Assembly (NCBI GenBank): GCA_905233145.1
Contig: CAJODI010000005.1
Span: forward strand, 1-48,644
DNA: 48,644 nt
Reading direction: 5' to 3'
DNA from: an uncultured Ruminococcus sp.
GTDB taxonomy: Bacteria; Bacillota; Clostridia; Oscillospirales; Acutalibacteraceae
How positions within the stretch are numbered: the stretch's first letter is position 1; each line of letters starts with the position of its first letter. Both the position numbers and the translations under genes were made by a program. Shown in pieces: positions 15,671-24,001 of the stretch. The notes beneath the pieces are model-generated. The model ran no database searches, was not told the origin of the DNA, and saw only the letters and a list, made by a program, of their open reading frames with translations.

Positions 15671-15722
15671 TACAAATATCTTTTACACAGAAAAAGGAAA
15701 TATTATTAATTTTAAAAAAAAC

Positions 15723-15751
15723 TTTATTTTTCGTTTTATATGTTGTATAAT
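15723..15751 (+). promoter_or_regulatory. Promoter for the cysteine desulfurase-thiI unit
   Basis: TATAAT at 15746-15751, about 40 bp before the GTG start; the -35 at 17 bp is only TTTATT. Confidence 0.5.
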
Positions 15752-15791
15752 TAAAATGAATATACAATAAAAGCAAAAGGAGAGAGCGTGT

Positions 15792-16916
15792 GTGCATTAT
15801 CTTGACAACAGCGCGACAACGCGCGTATCAAAAAACGCCGCTGAAAAGGCGTATGAGATAATGACCGAGATTTACGGAAATCCGTCCTCTCTCCACCTTA
15901 TGGGAATGAACGCCGAAAAAGAGCTTGAGCTTGCGCGAAAACGCGTTTCTTCTGCTTTGGGCGCGGCAAACGAAGAGCTTTTTTTTACTAGCGGAGGTAC
16001 AGAGGCGAACAATACGGCAATGTTCGGCGCGGCATATGCAAAACGGCGGTCGGGAAAAAGGATCGTTATTTCCTCCGTTGAGCACAGCAGTGTGCTTGAG
16101 GCAGCGGCAAGGCTTGAACAGGAGGGCTTTGAGATTATCAAAATCGATCCGCAAGGCGACGGAATAATTCATCCCGGAGACATTGCCGAAGCGGTGAATG
16201 ACGGTACGATTCTTGTTTCGGTTATGCTGGTAAACAACGAAACCGGCGCGGTTATGCCGGTCAAGGATATTTTTGAAGCCGCAAGGGATAAAAACGACAA
16301 AATAATTTGCCATACCGACGCGGTTCAGGCTTTTGGAAAGCTTGATTTCAGTCCGAAGAAGCTGGGTGCCGATTTGCTCAGCGTGAGCGCGCACAAGGTT
16401 CACGCGCCAAAGGGCTGCGGAGCGTTATACATAAAGCGCAGAGTCAGGATAATACCGCGTCAATTCGGCGGCGAGCAGGAGAAAAGAATTCGCCCGGGTA
16501 CAGAGGCTTTGCCCCTTATTTCGGCGTTCGGAGTGGCTTGCGAGGAATTTGATATTGTAGCCAACGGTGAAAGGATAGCTGCGCTAAACCGGTACGCAAG
16601 GCAAAGGCTGCTTGAAATTGAAGGAGTAGTTATAAATTCACCGGAAAACGCCCTGCCCTATGTGCTGAATATTTCGGCAGGCAGGGTCAGAAGCGAGACC
16701 ATGCTGCATTTTCTTGAAGAAAGAGAGGTCTTTGTTTCTTCGGGAAGCGCGTGCGCCAAGGGCAAGCCCAGCCATGTGCTCAGCGCTATGGGGATAGACA
16801 GAGACCGCGCAGACAGCGCGCTGAGGATCAGCTTTTCAAAGCTTAACAACGAAGTGGACGTTGACGCACTATGCGAGGGGATTTCCCTTGGGCTTAAAAC
16901 CCTAGCGCATAGATAG
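15792..16916 (+). CDS. Cysteine desulfurase (NifS/IscS family), ThiI partner
   Basis: 374 residues from GTG, with AAAAGGAGAG upstream. PLP enzyme signatures: YLDNSATTRVS, YGNPSSLHLMG, FTSGGTEANN, SVEHSSVLE, HTDAVQAFGK, the PLP-Lys in SVSAHKVHAPKG, RPGTEALP, and the catalytic Cys loop SSGSACAKGKPSHVL. It removes sulfur from cysteine as a persulfide. thiI follows 34 bp downstream in the same direction; in Bacillus the NifZ desulfurase is dedicated to ThiI for 4-thiouridine in tRNA, so that role is likely here. Confidence 0.93.
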   Translation: MHYLDNSATTRVSKNAAEKAYEIMTEIYGNPSSLHLMGMNAEKELELARKRVSSALGAANEELFFTSGGTEANNTAMFGAAYAKRRSGKRIVISSVEHSSVLEAAARLEQEGFEIIKIDPQGDGIIHPGDIAEAVNDGTILVSVMLVNNETGAVMPVKDIFEAARDKNDKIICHTDAVQAFGKLDFSPKKLGADLLSVSAHKVHAPKGCGALYIKRRVRIIPRQFGGEQEKRIRPGTEALPLISAFGVACEEFDIVANGERIAALNRYARQRLLEIEGVVINSPENALPYVLNISAGRVRSETMLHFLEEREVFVSSGSACAKGKPSHVLSAMGIDRDRADSALRISFSKLNNEVDVDALCEGISLGLKTLAHR

Positions 16917-16950
16917 TACTGTTCATAAACGGTATAAATCAGGAGTTAAT

Positions 16951-18120
16951 ATGAAAGAAATTTTACTGCTAAAGGACGGCGAGATCGTTCTCAAGGGACT
17001 CAACCGCCGCACGTTTGAGGACGTTTTAAAAAAGAATATAAAGAATGTGATAAGTCCGCTGGGACGTTTTGAGATCACCTCGGCACAGTCAACAATTTAT
17101 ATCAAGCCGCTTTCGGACGACGTTGACTGGGACGAGGTTTGCGAAAGAGTTGCCAGGGTTTTTGGTATCGTCAGCTTTTCGCGCGCGGCTGTTTGCGAAA
17201 AAAAGCTTGAAGCCGTGCTTGAGACCGCACCCAAATACCTTGAAAAGCAGCTCAAAATCGCAAAGACCTTTAAGGTTGAGGCAAAGAGAAGCGACAAGAG
17301 CTTTCCGTATAAATCACCCGAGATCTGCGCGGAGACCGGCGGAGTGATACTCGAAAAATTTCCGCACCTTACGGTTGACGTGCATAACCCCGACGTGACC
17401 GTATACGTTGAAATTCGCGATTTTGGCGCGTATATCCACGCAAATCCTGTCAAAGGAGCCGGAGGCATCCCTGTGGGAACCGGCGGCAAGGCGGTCATCC
17501 TTATCAGCGGAGGAATAGATTCTCCGGTGGCGGCGTATATGATGGCAAAGCGCGGCATCAAGCTTACTGCGGTTCACTTTGCAAGTCCGCCCTACACAAG
17601 CCCCAGAGCAGAGGAAAAGGTCGTGCGTCTGCTCCAAAAGGTCAGCCTTTATGCAGGCCCGATGAAGATGATAACAGTTCCGTTCACAGCCTTGCAGGAA
17701 AAGCTCAGGGACGACTGCCCTGAGGAGCTTTTTACGATAATAATGCGCAGGCTTATGATGCAGATTTCGCAGAGGATCGCCGAGCAAAACGACTGTGCCG
17801 CGCTGATTACCGGCGAAAGCCTGGGTCAGGTTGCAAGCCAGACAATCGGCGCGCTGGGCTGTACCGACGAAGCGACGGATATGGTGGTTTTCAGACCGCT
17901 GATTGGAATGGATAAGCAGGAAATTATTGATATTTCCTACAAAATTGATACTTATGAAACCTCGATTGAGCCTTATGAGGATTGCTGCACGGTGTTTACT
18001 CCAAAGCATCCGCGCACACGCCCGGTGCTCAAATTCGTAAAAGAAGCTCAGGAAAGAGCAGGCTTTGAGCCGCTGATTGAGGAAGCCTTGCAGAATCTAA
18101 AAATAACGTTTATCAAGTAA
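16951..18120 (+). CDS. thiI: tRNA 4-thiouridine synthase
   Basis: 389 residues. N-terminal ferredoxin-like and THUMP domain (to ~residue 165), then the PP-loop ATPase with AVILISGGIDSPVAAYMMAKRG (~179-200), TGESLGQVASQT and the C-terminal EDCCTVFTPKHPRTRP. The rhodanese domain of the E. coli enzyme is absent, as in Bacillus and other Firmicutes, so sulfur comes straight from the upstream desulfurase. Modifies U8 of tRNA. Start ATG after CAGGAGTTAAT. Confidence 0.95.
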   Translation: MKEILLLKDGEIVLKGLNRRTFEDVLKKNIKNVISPLGRFEITSAQSTIYIKPLSDDVDWDEVCERVARVFGIVSFSRAAVCEKKLEAVLETAPKYLEKQLKIAKTFKVEAKRSDKSFPYKSPEICAETGGVILEKFPHLTVDVHNPDVTVYVEIRDFGAYIHANPVKGAGGIPVGTGGKAVILISGGIDSPVAAYMMAKRGIKLTAVHFASPPYTSPRAEEKVVRLLQKVSLYAGPMKMITVPFTALQEKLRDDCPEELFTIIMRRLMMQISQRIAEQNDCAALITGESLGQVASQTIGALGCTDEATDMVVFRPLIGMDKQEIIDISYKIDTYETSIEPYEDCCTVFTPKHPRTRPVLKFVKEAQERAGFEPLIEEALQNLKITFIK

Positions 18121-18154
18121 CTTTATCAATTGATTTACGGAAGGAAGGAAATGT

Positions 18155-20200
18155 GTGTTTATAGAGATTTTATCTGTAAGCAAAAAAAAGGAGATCGAAA
18201 CCGATTCCTTGCCCTCGCAAAGCGAATCCTTGCGCCGAAAGCTCGGAAAATACGGCTTTGATCTTACGGCAATCAAAAAGACCGTAATGCATCCCACAAT
18301 GATCAATTCGGCTCTCAACAGCATCGCCAAAAGCGACGAAAAGCCGGATGTAGTGATCATTGCCAATGCACTGAACACCAAGGACAGCAAGTCTTTCAGA
18401 AAGTATTTTGTCGAAACCGTTGTTGCTGCCGAACGTGCGGAGAATACCCCTGCGCCTAAGGACTATTGGAAAAGGCGCAGCAAGGCTTTTGCCAAAGCCA
18501 AGCGCGAAGGTGCCGGCGAAGCAAAGCTCAAAGAGCTTGAAGAAGAATTCAGGCTCACAAAAAAGAAAGCCAAGGTTTTTTCTCTCGGTGATTTCGGCAA
18601 CGGATACAATGGCTATTGCTTTATGTACAAGGGAGTTAGGGTCGCAGCCATACCCAAGGCGGAGCTGACAGGCGTTGAGTTCGGCGATGTTGCCGCGCTT
18701 GCCGCGGTGAGAACCGCTGAGGTTTTCCAAAATTCCGCCGAGGACTATCCGGATGGCTTTGGAATCGTTGATTATGTTCCGCCCAAAACCGGATTTGCAA
18801 ATCAGTTTATTCCCATGAAGGGCGACGGCAAAAAGGAAATCACAAGAAAATGCATCACAATCGCAGCTTTTCTTGTTTTTTTGGCGGCGTTTGCAATGCT
18901 GTTTTACAATATGTTTTTTCTCAGCTACAAGAACGCCCAGCTCAACGGCGAAATTCAAAAAATAGCCCACGGAGTTTCCGACAGCGAGGACGACCAAAAG
19001 CCGGAGGTCGGAGATTCAATCAACTGGGATGAGCTTAAGGATATAAATGACGAGATTGTCGGTTGGATTCAAATTGACAATACGGTAATCGACTATCCGG
19101 TGCTTTGGCACAAGGGCGACGACAGAACCTATCAGTATTATCTCGCTCATAACTACAAGGGTGAATATGACGCGTTCGGAAGCATTTTTGTGGATTATCG
19201 GTGTCCGGACGGAGCTCAGAGCAAGAACGTTGTGCTTCACGGCCATCATATGAACGATGGCTCAATGTTTGGCAACCTGCTCTATTACGGAGGCACGAGC
19301 GGCAATTTGGATTTCTACTCAGAATCGCCGACAGTGCGCTTTGATACCTCCGACGGCGACGGAATATATAAAATTATTTCTGTGTTCAAGACCAACACAC
19401 TCTCAAGCCACGGTGAGTTTTTCAATTATATGATGGGCGAGTTCCAAAACGAAAAAGACTTTATGAACTACGTTTATAATGTTAGGGTTCGCTCGATGAT
19501 CAACTGTCCGGTAGACGTGAACGAGGACGATACGCTGCTCACGCTTTCAACATGTTCGTATGAGTACACAAACTTCCGCACCGTTGTTGTTGCAAGAAAG
19601 GTCAGAGACGGCGAAAGCCCAAAGGTCGACGTTTCCAAGGCAAGCCTGAATGACAACGCGGTTTGGCCTCAGGTGTATTATTCGGCGCGCGGAGGCACGC
19701 GTCCCGAGGTTACGGATTTTGTGACTGCATATGAGGCAGGCGAAATCGACTGGTACAACGGCGACTACGATTTTAAGGATCAAAAGGTTATCGATCCCGA
19801 CGCCACAACCTCTCCGTCCTCAACCAAAAATGACGACAAGAGCGACAGCGAAGATAAAGATGAAAAGAATGATGATGACGATAAGGACGACAGCGAAAGC
19901 AGCGGCAGCAAGAGCGAGAAGAACGACGAAAAGCCAAAGGAAACCGAGGCGGAGGTAACTCAGCCCAAGATCTATTTGACTGTCAAATTCATCAACTATG
20001 ACGGCAGCGAGATCGACACTCAGCAAGTCGAATACGGTCATGCGGCTGAGGCTCCGGAGGACCCCGAAAAGCCAAGCGATGAGTATTATGACTATGTTTT
20101 CCGGGGTTGGGGACTGGATTTTGATAAGGTAGAAGCCAATTTGACAATAGCACCCGTGTTTGAGCCGGTGCTAAAGCCGGAGTATGCTGATCAGGAGTGA
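18155..20200 (+). CDS. Multidomain class B-like sortase with cytoplasmic N-domain
   Basis: 681 residues from GTG (GGAAGGAAATGT upstream). Residues 1-~228 are a soluble, charged domain I do not recognise; 233-258 is one membrane helix; ~275-485 is the sortase, with catalytic H364 in LHGHHMNDGSMFGNL, C467 in TLSTCSYE and R475 in NFRTVVVARK. Then a tail, an acidic Asp/Ser/Lys linker (~560-610) and a C-terminal Listeria-Bacteroides (InlB B-repeat type) domain, YLTVKFINYDGSEIDTQQVEYG...FRGWG. Sortase B enzymes cleave sorting signals and attach proteins to peptidoglycan or build pili. The large N-terminal domain and extra C-terminal repeat are unusual for SrtB; no obvious substrate with a sorting motif is in this window. 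A small gene follows 6 bp downstream. Confidence 0.88.
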   Translation: MFIEILSVSKKKEIETDSLPSQSESLRRKLGKYGFDLTAIKKTVMHPTMINSALNSIAKSDEKPDVVIIANALNTKDSKSFRKYFVETVVAAERAENTPAPKDYWKRRSKAFAKAKREGAGEAKLKELEEEFRLTKKKAKVFSLGDFGNGYNGYCFMYKGVRVAAIPKAELTGVEFGDVAALAAVRTAEVFQNSAEDYPDGFGIVDYVPPKTGFANQFIPMKGDGKKEITRKCITIAAFLVFLAAFAMLFYNMFFLSYKNAQLNGEIQKIAHGVSDSEDDQKPEVGDSINWDELKDINDEIVGWIQIDNTVIDYPVLWHKGDDRTYQYYLAHNYKGEYDAFGSIFVDYRCPDGAQSKNVVLHGHHMNDGSMFGNLLYYGGTSGNLDFYSESPTVRFDTSDGDGIYKIISVFKTNTLSSHGEFFNYMMGEFQNEKDFMNYVYNVRVRSMINCPVDVNEDDTLLTLSTCSYEYTNFRTVVVARKVRDGESPKVDVSKASLNDNAVWPQVYYSARGGTRPEVTDFVTAYEAGEIDWYNGDYDFKDQKVIDPDATTSPSSTKNDDKSDSEDKDEKNDDDDKDDSESSGSKSEKNDEKPKETEAEVTQPKIYLTVKFINYDGSEIDTQQVEYGHAAEAPEDPEKPSDEYYDYVFRGWGLDFDKVEANLTIAPVFEPVLKPEYADQE

Positions 20201-20206
20201 GAATGA

Positions 20207-20608
20207 ATGGATTGCAAAATTGTATTTTGTTCGGCAAAAAAAACCGCGTACTGTGAAAAGACACTTAAAAAGCTTTTTTCAAAGTCGGGAATAAAACTAA
20301 AGGGAACAAGCTTTTCTATCAACGCCGAAGGACTTGGAGAGCAGCTTTGTTCCGCGCTGTCGGAATGTAAAGCTGTGTTTGTTATCGGCGGACTGGATTT
20401 GGAAGCGGAACGAAATCCGGCTGAGATTTTGAGCCGCGCGGTCAGTGCCGAAAGAGTTGACGACTGTAAACGTATTAAAAACAACGGCGGCCCGGACGGA
20501 TATTATCTTAGGGCAGGTGACAGCAGCCTGGTGCTTCTTCCGGACGACCCAAAGCAGATACAGAAAATGCTGTCGCTGTGTAATGTTTTGGATGCAATAT
20601 TGGTATGA
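20207..20608 (+). CDS. Hypothetical protein, possibly MoCF/CinA-like fold
   Basis: 133 residues; CAGGAGTGAGA precedes the ATG and the gene begins 6 bp after the sortase stop, so the two are almost certainly co-transcribed. It is a small alpha/beta protein: INAEGLGEQLCSALSECKAVFVIGGLDLE looks like the 'VIxxGGxG' strand-turn of molybdopterin-binding (CinA N-terminal) domains, and NNGGPDGYYLRAGDSSLVLLPDDPKQIQKML recalls their C-terminal part. No full motif set is present and no enzymatic role is claimed. Confidence 0.55.
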   Translation: MDCKIVFCSAKKTAYCEKTLKKLFSKSGIKLKGTSFSINAEGLGEQLCSALSECKAVFVIGGLDLEAERNPAEILSRAVSAERVDDCKRIKNNGGPDGYYLRAGDSSLVLLPDDPKQIQKMLSLCNVLDAILV

Positions 20609-20650
20609 GTAAAATATTAATCCATGCTTAAAACAAGCAAAAATTTGATA

Positions 20651-20679
20651 TTGACATTATATCCAAAATAAATTACAAT
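20651..20679 (+). promoter_or_regulatory. Strong promoter of a unit without an ORF
   Basis: TTGACA, exactly 17 bp, TACAAT. No coding sequence lies between it and the terminator at 20781. Confidence 0.8.
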
Positions 20680-20684
20680 ATAGA

Positions 20685-20813
20685 CAGTATTATAAGGTTA
20701 CCTGACGCGGAAATTCTATTGACGCGAAAGCTGACAGATTATGACGGGATTTTGTGTTCCCTCGCTTTATACTGTTTGTTAAGCTGTATGGTAGCCACCA
20801 TACAGCTTTTGTT
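20685..20813 (+). ncRNA. Candidate small RNA (~125-130 nt)
   Basis: Bounded by a near-consensus promoter (20651-20679) and a 12-bp terminator hairpin (20781-20812). The body contains three related units, TGACGCGGAAATT (20703), TGACGCGAAAGC (20720) and TGACGGGATTT (20742), and ACAGTAT (20684) can pair with ATACTGT (20769) to close the whole body. No open frame with a ribosome site is visible. I could not match it to a known riboswitch or sRNA class by eye. Terminated before the repeat element and hyd genes, so an independent RNA is more likely than a leader. Confidence 0.5.
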
Positions 20814-20815
20814 TT
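20781..20815 (+). terminator. Terminator of the candidate small RNA
   Basis: AAGCTGTATGGT pairs perfectly with ACCATACAGCTT around loop AGCC, followed by TTGTTTT. Confidence 0.88.
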
Positions 20816-20842
20816 ACTTAATACCTTATTTATATCTATGAA

Positions 20843-20991
20843 TTAAGGCAATACCGCATAATTCTGGTGCGCGGATTGCGTAGTCAGATTTTTCGTCAGA
20901 ATGTACAAATAATCAGTGTGCATACTGACGTATGGATACTGAATAATATGCAAGCAAGGCGTGCGCCATGAATTGTGCGGTGTTGCCTTAA
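20843..20991 (+). repeat. Family-1 MITE, copy F
   Basis: 149 bp, full ends with flanking TTAA on both sides, very close in sequence to copy C (shared GTCAGATTTTTCGTCAGAAT). Located directly upstream of the TM1266-type gene. Confidence 0.92.
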
Positions 20992-21022
20992 TGATTAACT
21001 GACTGTACCGGAGGTGTTTAGC

Positions 21023-21283
21023 GTGGAGGGCGAAGCAAACAAAAACCGCGTTGCGGTTATCAGCATAATCGTTGAGGAGTCCGAACGTGTTTCGGAAATC
21101 AACGACATTTTACATTCATCGTCCGATTTTATTATAGGACGAATGGGGATCCCCTATCGGGAGAAAAATATCAGTATAATAAGTATTGTGATCGACGCGC
21201 CTATGGAAACAATCAGTTCGGTTTCGGGCAGATTGGGCAGACTTTCGGGCGTGACTGTCAAGACTGCTTATTCCAAGAGTTGA
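21023..21283 (+). CDS. TM1266-family [FeFe]-hydrogenase system regulator
   Basis: 86 residues from GTG at 21023, nine bases after GGAGG; the ORF-track GTG at 21014 touches the Shine-Dalgarno and is rejected. The small ACT-like/NikR-C-like fold shows RVAVISIIVEESERVSEIND, IIGRMGIPYREKNISIISIVID and GRLSGVTVKTAYSK, as in TM1266 (TIGR03959). This family is regularly encoded with hydE/hydG/hydF and is thought to regulate them or bind a ligand. Followed 4 bp later by hydE. Confidence 0.88.
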   Translation: MEGEANKNRVAVISIIVEESERVSEINDILHSSSDFIIGRMGIPYREKNISIISIVIDAPMETISSVSGRLGRLSGVTVKTAYSKS

Positions 21284-21287
21284 GACT

Positions 21288-22346
21288 ATGAAGGTAAAGG
21301 AAATAATCAACAAGCTTGCCGAAACAACCTGCGCCGAAAAAGAGGAACTGATTTTTTTACTTAAAAATATTACTTCCGATGAGCATGAGCTCCTCAGAGC
21401 AAAGGCGCAGTCGGCAGCGCAGCAAAGCTTTGGAAACAAAATCTATATTCGCGGCTTGATCGAGCTCACAAATATTTGCAAAAACGATTGTTATTATTGC
21501 GGGATTCGCCGGTCCAATACTAAGGCTGTGCGCTATCGTCTTAGCCCTGAGCAGATTTTGAGCTGTTGTAAAACTGGATATTCACTCGGCTTTCGCACCT
21601 TTGTGATGCAGGGCGGTGAGGACGGATTTTTTACCGATGAATTGATGTGCGATATCGTTCGCAAAATCAAAACAGCCTATCCCGACTGCGCAGTCACACT
21701 TTCTCTGGGCGAACGCGGCGAAGAAAGCTTTCGGCGACTTAAGGAGGCCGGAGCGGACAGATATCTTTTGCGTCACGAAACCGCAGACGAAGCACACTAC
21801 GCGCTGCTTCATCCCCCGGAAATGACGCTGAAAACCCGAAAAGAATCGCTTTTTACACTCAAAAGGCTGGGCTACCAGACAGGCGCAGGATTTATGGTCG
21901 GTTCACCGGGACAGACAACTGAAACGCTTGTCAGCGATTTGATGTTTTTGAAGGAGCTGGAACCGCAAATGTGCGGTATCGGTCCTTTTATTCCGCACCG
22001 CGATACTCCGTTTGCGGACAGACCTGCCGGAAGCCTCGAACTTACCTTGATCCTGCTTTCGGTGATTAGGCTTATGCATCCGAAAGTTTTGCTTCCGTCA
22101 ACCACCGCGCTCGGAACAATCAGTCCGCGCGGAAGAGAAGAAGGAATTTTGCACGGAGCAAATGTGGTTATGCCCAACCTTTCGCCTGCCGAACACAGGA
22201 AAGACTATTCGCTTTATGACAACAAAATTTGCACAGGCGACGAGGCCGCTGAATGTATACGCTGTCTGTCAAACAGAATGAATAACATAGGCTATGAAAT
22301 TGTCACCGACCGAGGTGACTTTATACTAAACTCAAATAAAAAATAG
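21288..22346 (+). CDS. hydE: [FeFe]-hydrogenase H-cluster maturase HydE (radical SAM)
   Basis: 352 residues. Radical-SAM cluster motif CKNDCYYC (CX3CX2C) in GLIELTNICKNDCYYCGIRRSN, then FVMQGGEDGFF and GAGFMVGSPGQTTE. HydE belongs to the BioB/HydE group and acts on a HydG-derived Fe complex in building the azadithiolate-bridged diiron site. The last residues (ILNSNKK) and the stop are encoded by the left end of a family-2 MITE, so the native C-terminus has been replaced. Start ATG follows the TM1266 stop by 4 bp. Confidence 0.95.
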   Translation: MKVKEIINKLAETTCAEKEELIFLLKNITSDEHELLRAKAQSAAQQSFGNKIYIRGLIELTNICKNDCYYCGIRRSNTKAVRYRLSPEQILSCCKTGYSLGFRTFVMQGGEDGFFTDELMCDIVRKIKTAYPDCAVTLSLGERGEESFRRLKEAGADRYLLRHETADEAHYALLHPPEMTLKTRKESLFTLKRLGYQTGAGFMVGSPGQTTETLVSDLMFLKELEPQMCGIGPFIPHRDTPFADRPAGSLELTLILLSVIRLMHPKVLLPSTTALGTISPRGREEGILHGANVVMPNLSPAEHRKDYSLYDNKICTGDEAAECIRCLSNRMNNIGYEIVTDRGDFILNSNKK

Positions 22347-22451
22347 ACAATCTTTGCGGTCTATTTTCCGCAATACTTCGTTGTCGTCCTTGCAAGGCGA
22401 CAGCCTTGCGGCGTCCCAAATCTTTGTCCACTTTTTATCTGAGATTAGTAT
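22323..22451 (+). repeat. Family-2 MITE, copy 1
   Basis: 129 bp. The left end ATACTAAACTCAAATAAAAA and the right end (complement ATACTAATCTCAGATAAAAA) form an imperfect ~28-bp inverted repeat ending GACAA/TTGTC. The interior has the hairpin GCAAGG/CCTTGC. A second copy is at 29178. It overlaps the last 24 bases of hydE and fills the hydE-hydG gap. Confidence 0.9.
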
Positions 22452-22475
22452 TAATAAATGATACAGGAGCAGAAA

Positions 22476-23903
22476 ATGAGTAACTACGATCCAAAATCAC
22501 TAAAAGCAGAGGAATTCATCAACGACGCCGAAATTCAGGAAACCCTGAAATTCGCTGACGAAAACAAAGATAACTTTGAGCTTATCGACAGTATAATTGA
22601 AAAAGCAAAGCTCCGCAAGGGACTTGACCACAGAGAGGCAAGCGTGCTTCTTGCCTGCGAGGATGAAGCAAAGCTAAAGGAAATATATGCCCTTGCCGAA
22701 CAAATCAAGAAGGATTACTACGGAGACAGAATCGTGATGTTTGCGCCGCTTTATCTGTCAAATTACTGTGTGAACGGCTGTGTTTACTGTCCGTATCATG
22801 CTAAAAATAAGCATATCTGCCGAAAAAAGCTAACCCAGGAAGAGGTAAAAGCAGAGGTAATCGCTTTGCAGGATATGGGACACAAGCGTTTGGCAATAGA
22901 AGCCGGTGAGGATCCTGTCAACAATCCGATCGAATATATTTTGGAATGCATAGATACAATTTACTCGATCAAGCACAAAAACGGCGCGATTCGCAGGGTA
23001 AACGTCAATATTGCCGCAACCACCGTGGAAAATTACCGAAAGCTTCACGATGCCGGAATCGGCACATATATCCTCTTTCAGGAGACCTATCACAAAAAAA
23101 GCTATGAACAGCTTCACCCAACCGGACCAAAGCACAACTATGACTATCATACCGAGGCGATGGACAGAGCTATGGAGGGCGGTATTGATGATGTGGGACT
23201 TGGCGTGCTTTTCGGTCTTGAGCTGTACCGCTATGAGCTTGCCGGACTGCTTATGCACGCCGAACATCTCGAAGCAGTTCACGGCGTGGGACCTCATACA
23301 ATCAGCGTTCCGCGAATCAAGCGCGCTGACGATATTGATCCCGAAACCTTTGACAACGGAATTGACGATGAAACCTTTGCAAAGATCATCGCGATAATCA
23401 GAATTGCCGTGCCATACACCGGCATGATTATTTCCACACGTGAAAGCAAGAGTGTGCGAGAAAAGGCTTTGCGTCTTGGAATTTCACAAATCAGCGGCGG
23501 CTCGCGTACCAGCGTGGGCGGATACGTTGAGCCCGAGGACGAGGACGAAAACTCCGCGCAGTTTGATGTTTCAGACCAAAGAACCTTGGACGAGGTAGTA
23601 AAATGGTTAATGGAGCTGGGCTATATTCCGTCCTTCTGTACTGCATGTTACCGCGAGGGCAGAACCGGCGACCGCTTTATGTCGCTGTGCAAAAGCGGAC
23701 AGATCCAAAACTGCTGTCACCCCAACGCGCTTATGACTTTGCAGGAATATCTGGTGGATTACGCTTCACCCGCCACGCGCGAAATCGGAGAAAAAGTGAT
23801 AGAGAGCGAGCTTGAGAATATTCCGAAAGAAAAAGTCAGGAAAATTGCCTCCGAATATATTGAGGAGATAAAAAACGACGGTAAACGCGATTTTAGATTC
23901 TAA
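22476..23903 (+). CDS. hydG: [FeFe]-hydrogenase H-cluster maturase HydG (radical SAM)
   Basis: 475 residues from the ATG of MSNYDPKSLK; AGGAGCAGAAA lies just upstream, so the ORF-track start six codons earlier is not preferred. Features: YLSNYCVNGCVYCPYHAKNK with the CX3CX2C radical-SAM cluster, LAIEAGEDP, GGSRTSVGGY, and the C-terminal second cluster site FCTACYREGRTGDRFM. HydG splits tyrosine to make the CO and CN ligands of the H-cluster. Part of the TM1266-hydE-hydG-hydF run; the hydrogenase itself is outside the window. Confidence 0.96.
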   Translation: MSNYDPKSLKAEEFINDAEIQETLKFADENKDNFELIDSIIEKAKLRKGLDHREASVLLACEDEAKLKEIYALAEQIKKDYYGDRIVMFAPLYLSNYCVNGCVYCPYHAKNKHICRKKLTQEEVKAEVIALQDMGHKRLAIEAGEDPVNNPIEYILECIDTIYSIKHKNGAIRRVNVNIAATTVENYRKLHDAGIGTYILFQETYHKKSYEQLHPTGPKHNYDYHTEAMDRAMEGGIDDVGLGVLFGLELYRYELAGLLMHAEHLEAVHGVGPHTISVPRIKRADDIDPETFDNGIDDETFAKIIAIIRIAVPYTGMIISTRESKSVREKALRLGISQISGGSRTSVGGYVEPEDEDENSAQFDVSDQRTLDEVVKWLMELGYIPSFCTACYREGRTGDRFMSLCKSGQIQNCCHPNALMTLQEYLVDYASPATREIGEKVIESELENIPKEKVRKIASEYIEEIKNDGKRDFRF

Positions 23904-23911
23904 ATTAATAT

Positions 23912-23983
23912 AGGCAATACCGCATAATTCAGGTGTGCGGATTGCGTAGCAAGGCGTGCGCCGTGAATTGTGCGGTGTTGCCT
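23912..23983 (+). repeat. Family-1 MITE, copy G (short)
   Basis: 72 bp: both ends (GGCAATACCGCATAATTC, GAATTGTGCGGTGTTGCC) kept, most of the interior deleted. Lies between the hydG stop and the hydF start. Confidence 0.88.
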
Positions 23984-24001
23984 GTATAATGAGGTGATGT
24001 T

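Noticed and set aside
17314-18009. 231-aa minus-strand ORF
   Set aside because: Antisense shadow of thiI; no family resemblance and no ribosome site.
18170-18997. 275-aa minus-strand ORF
   Set aside because: Antisense shadow of the sortase N-terminal domain.
20685-20813. Known riboswitch (c-di-GMP-I, glycine, purine, THF)
   Set aside because: Checked by eye for their conserved cores; none fit. Kept as an unclassified small-RNA candidate.
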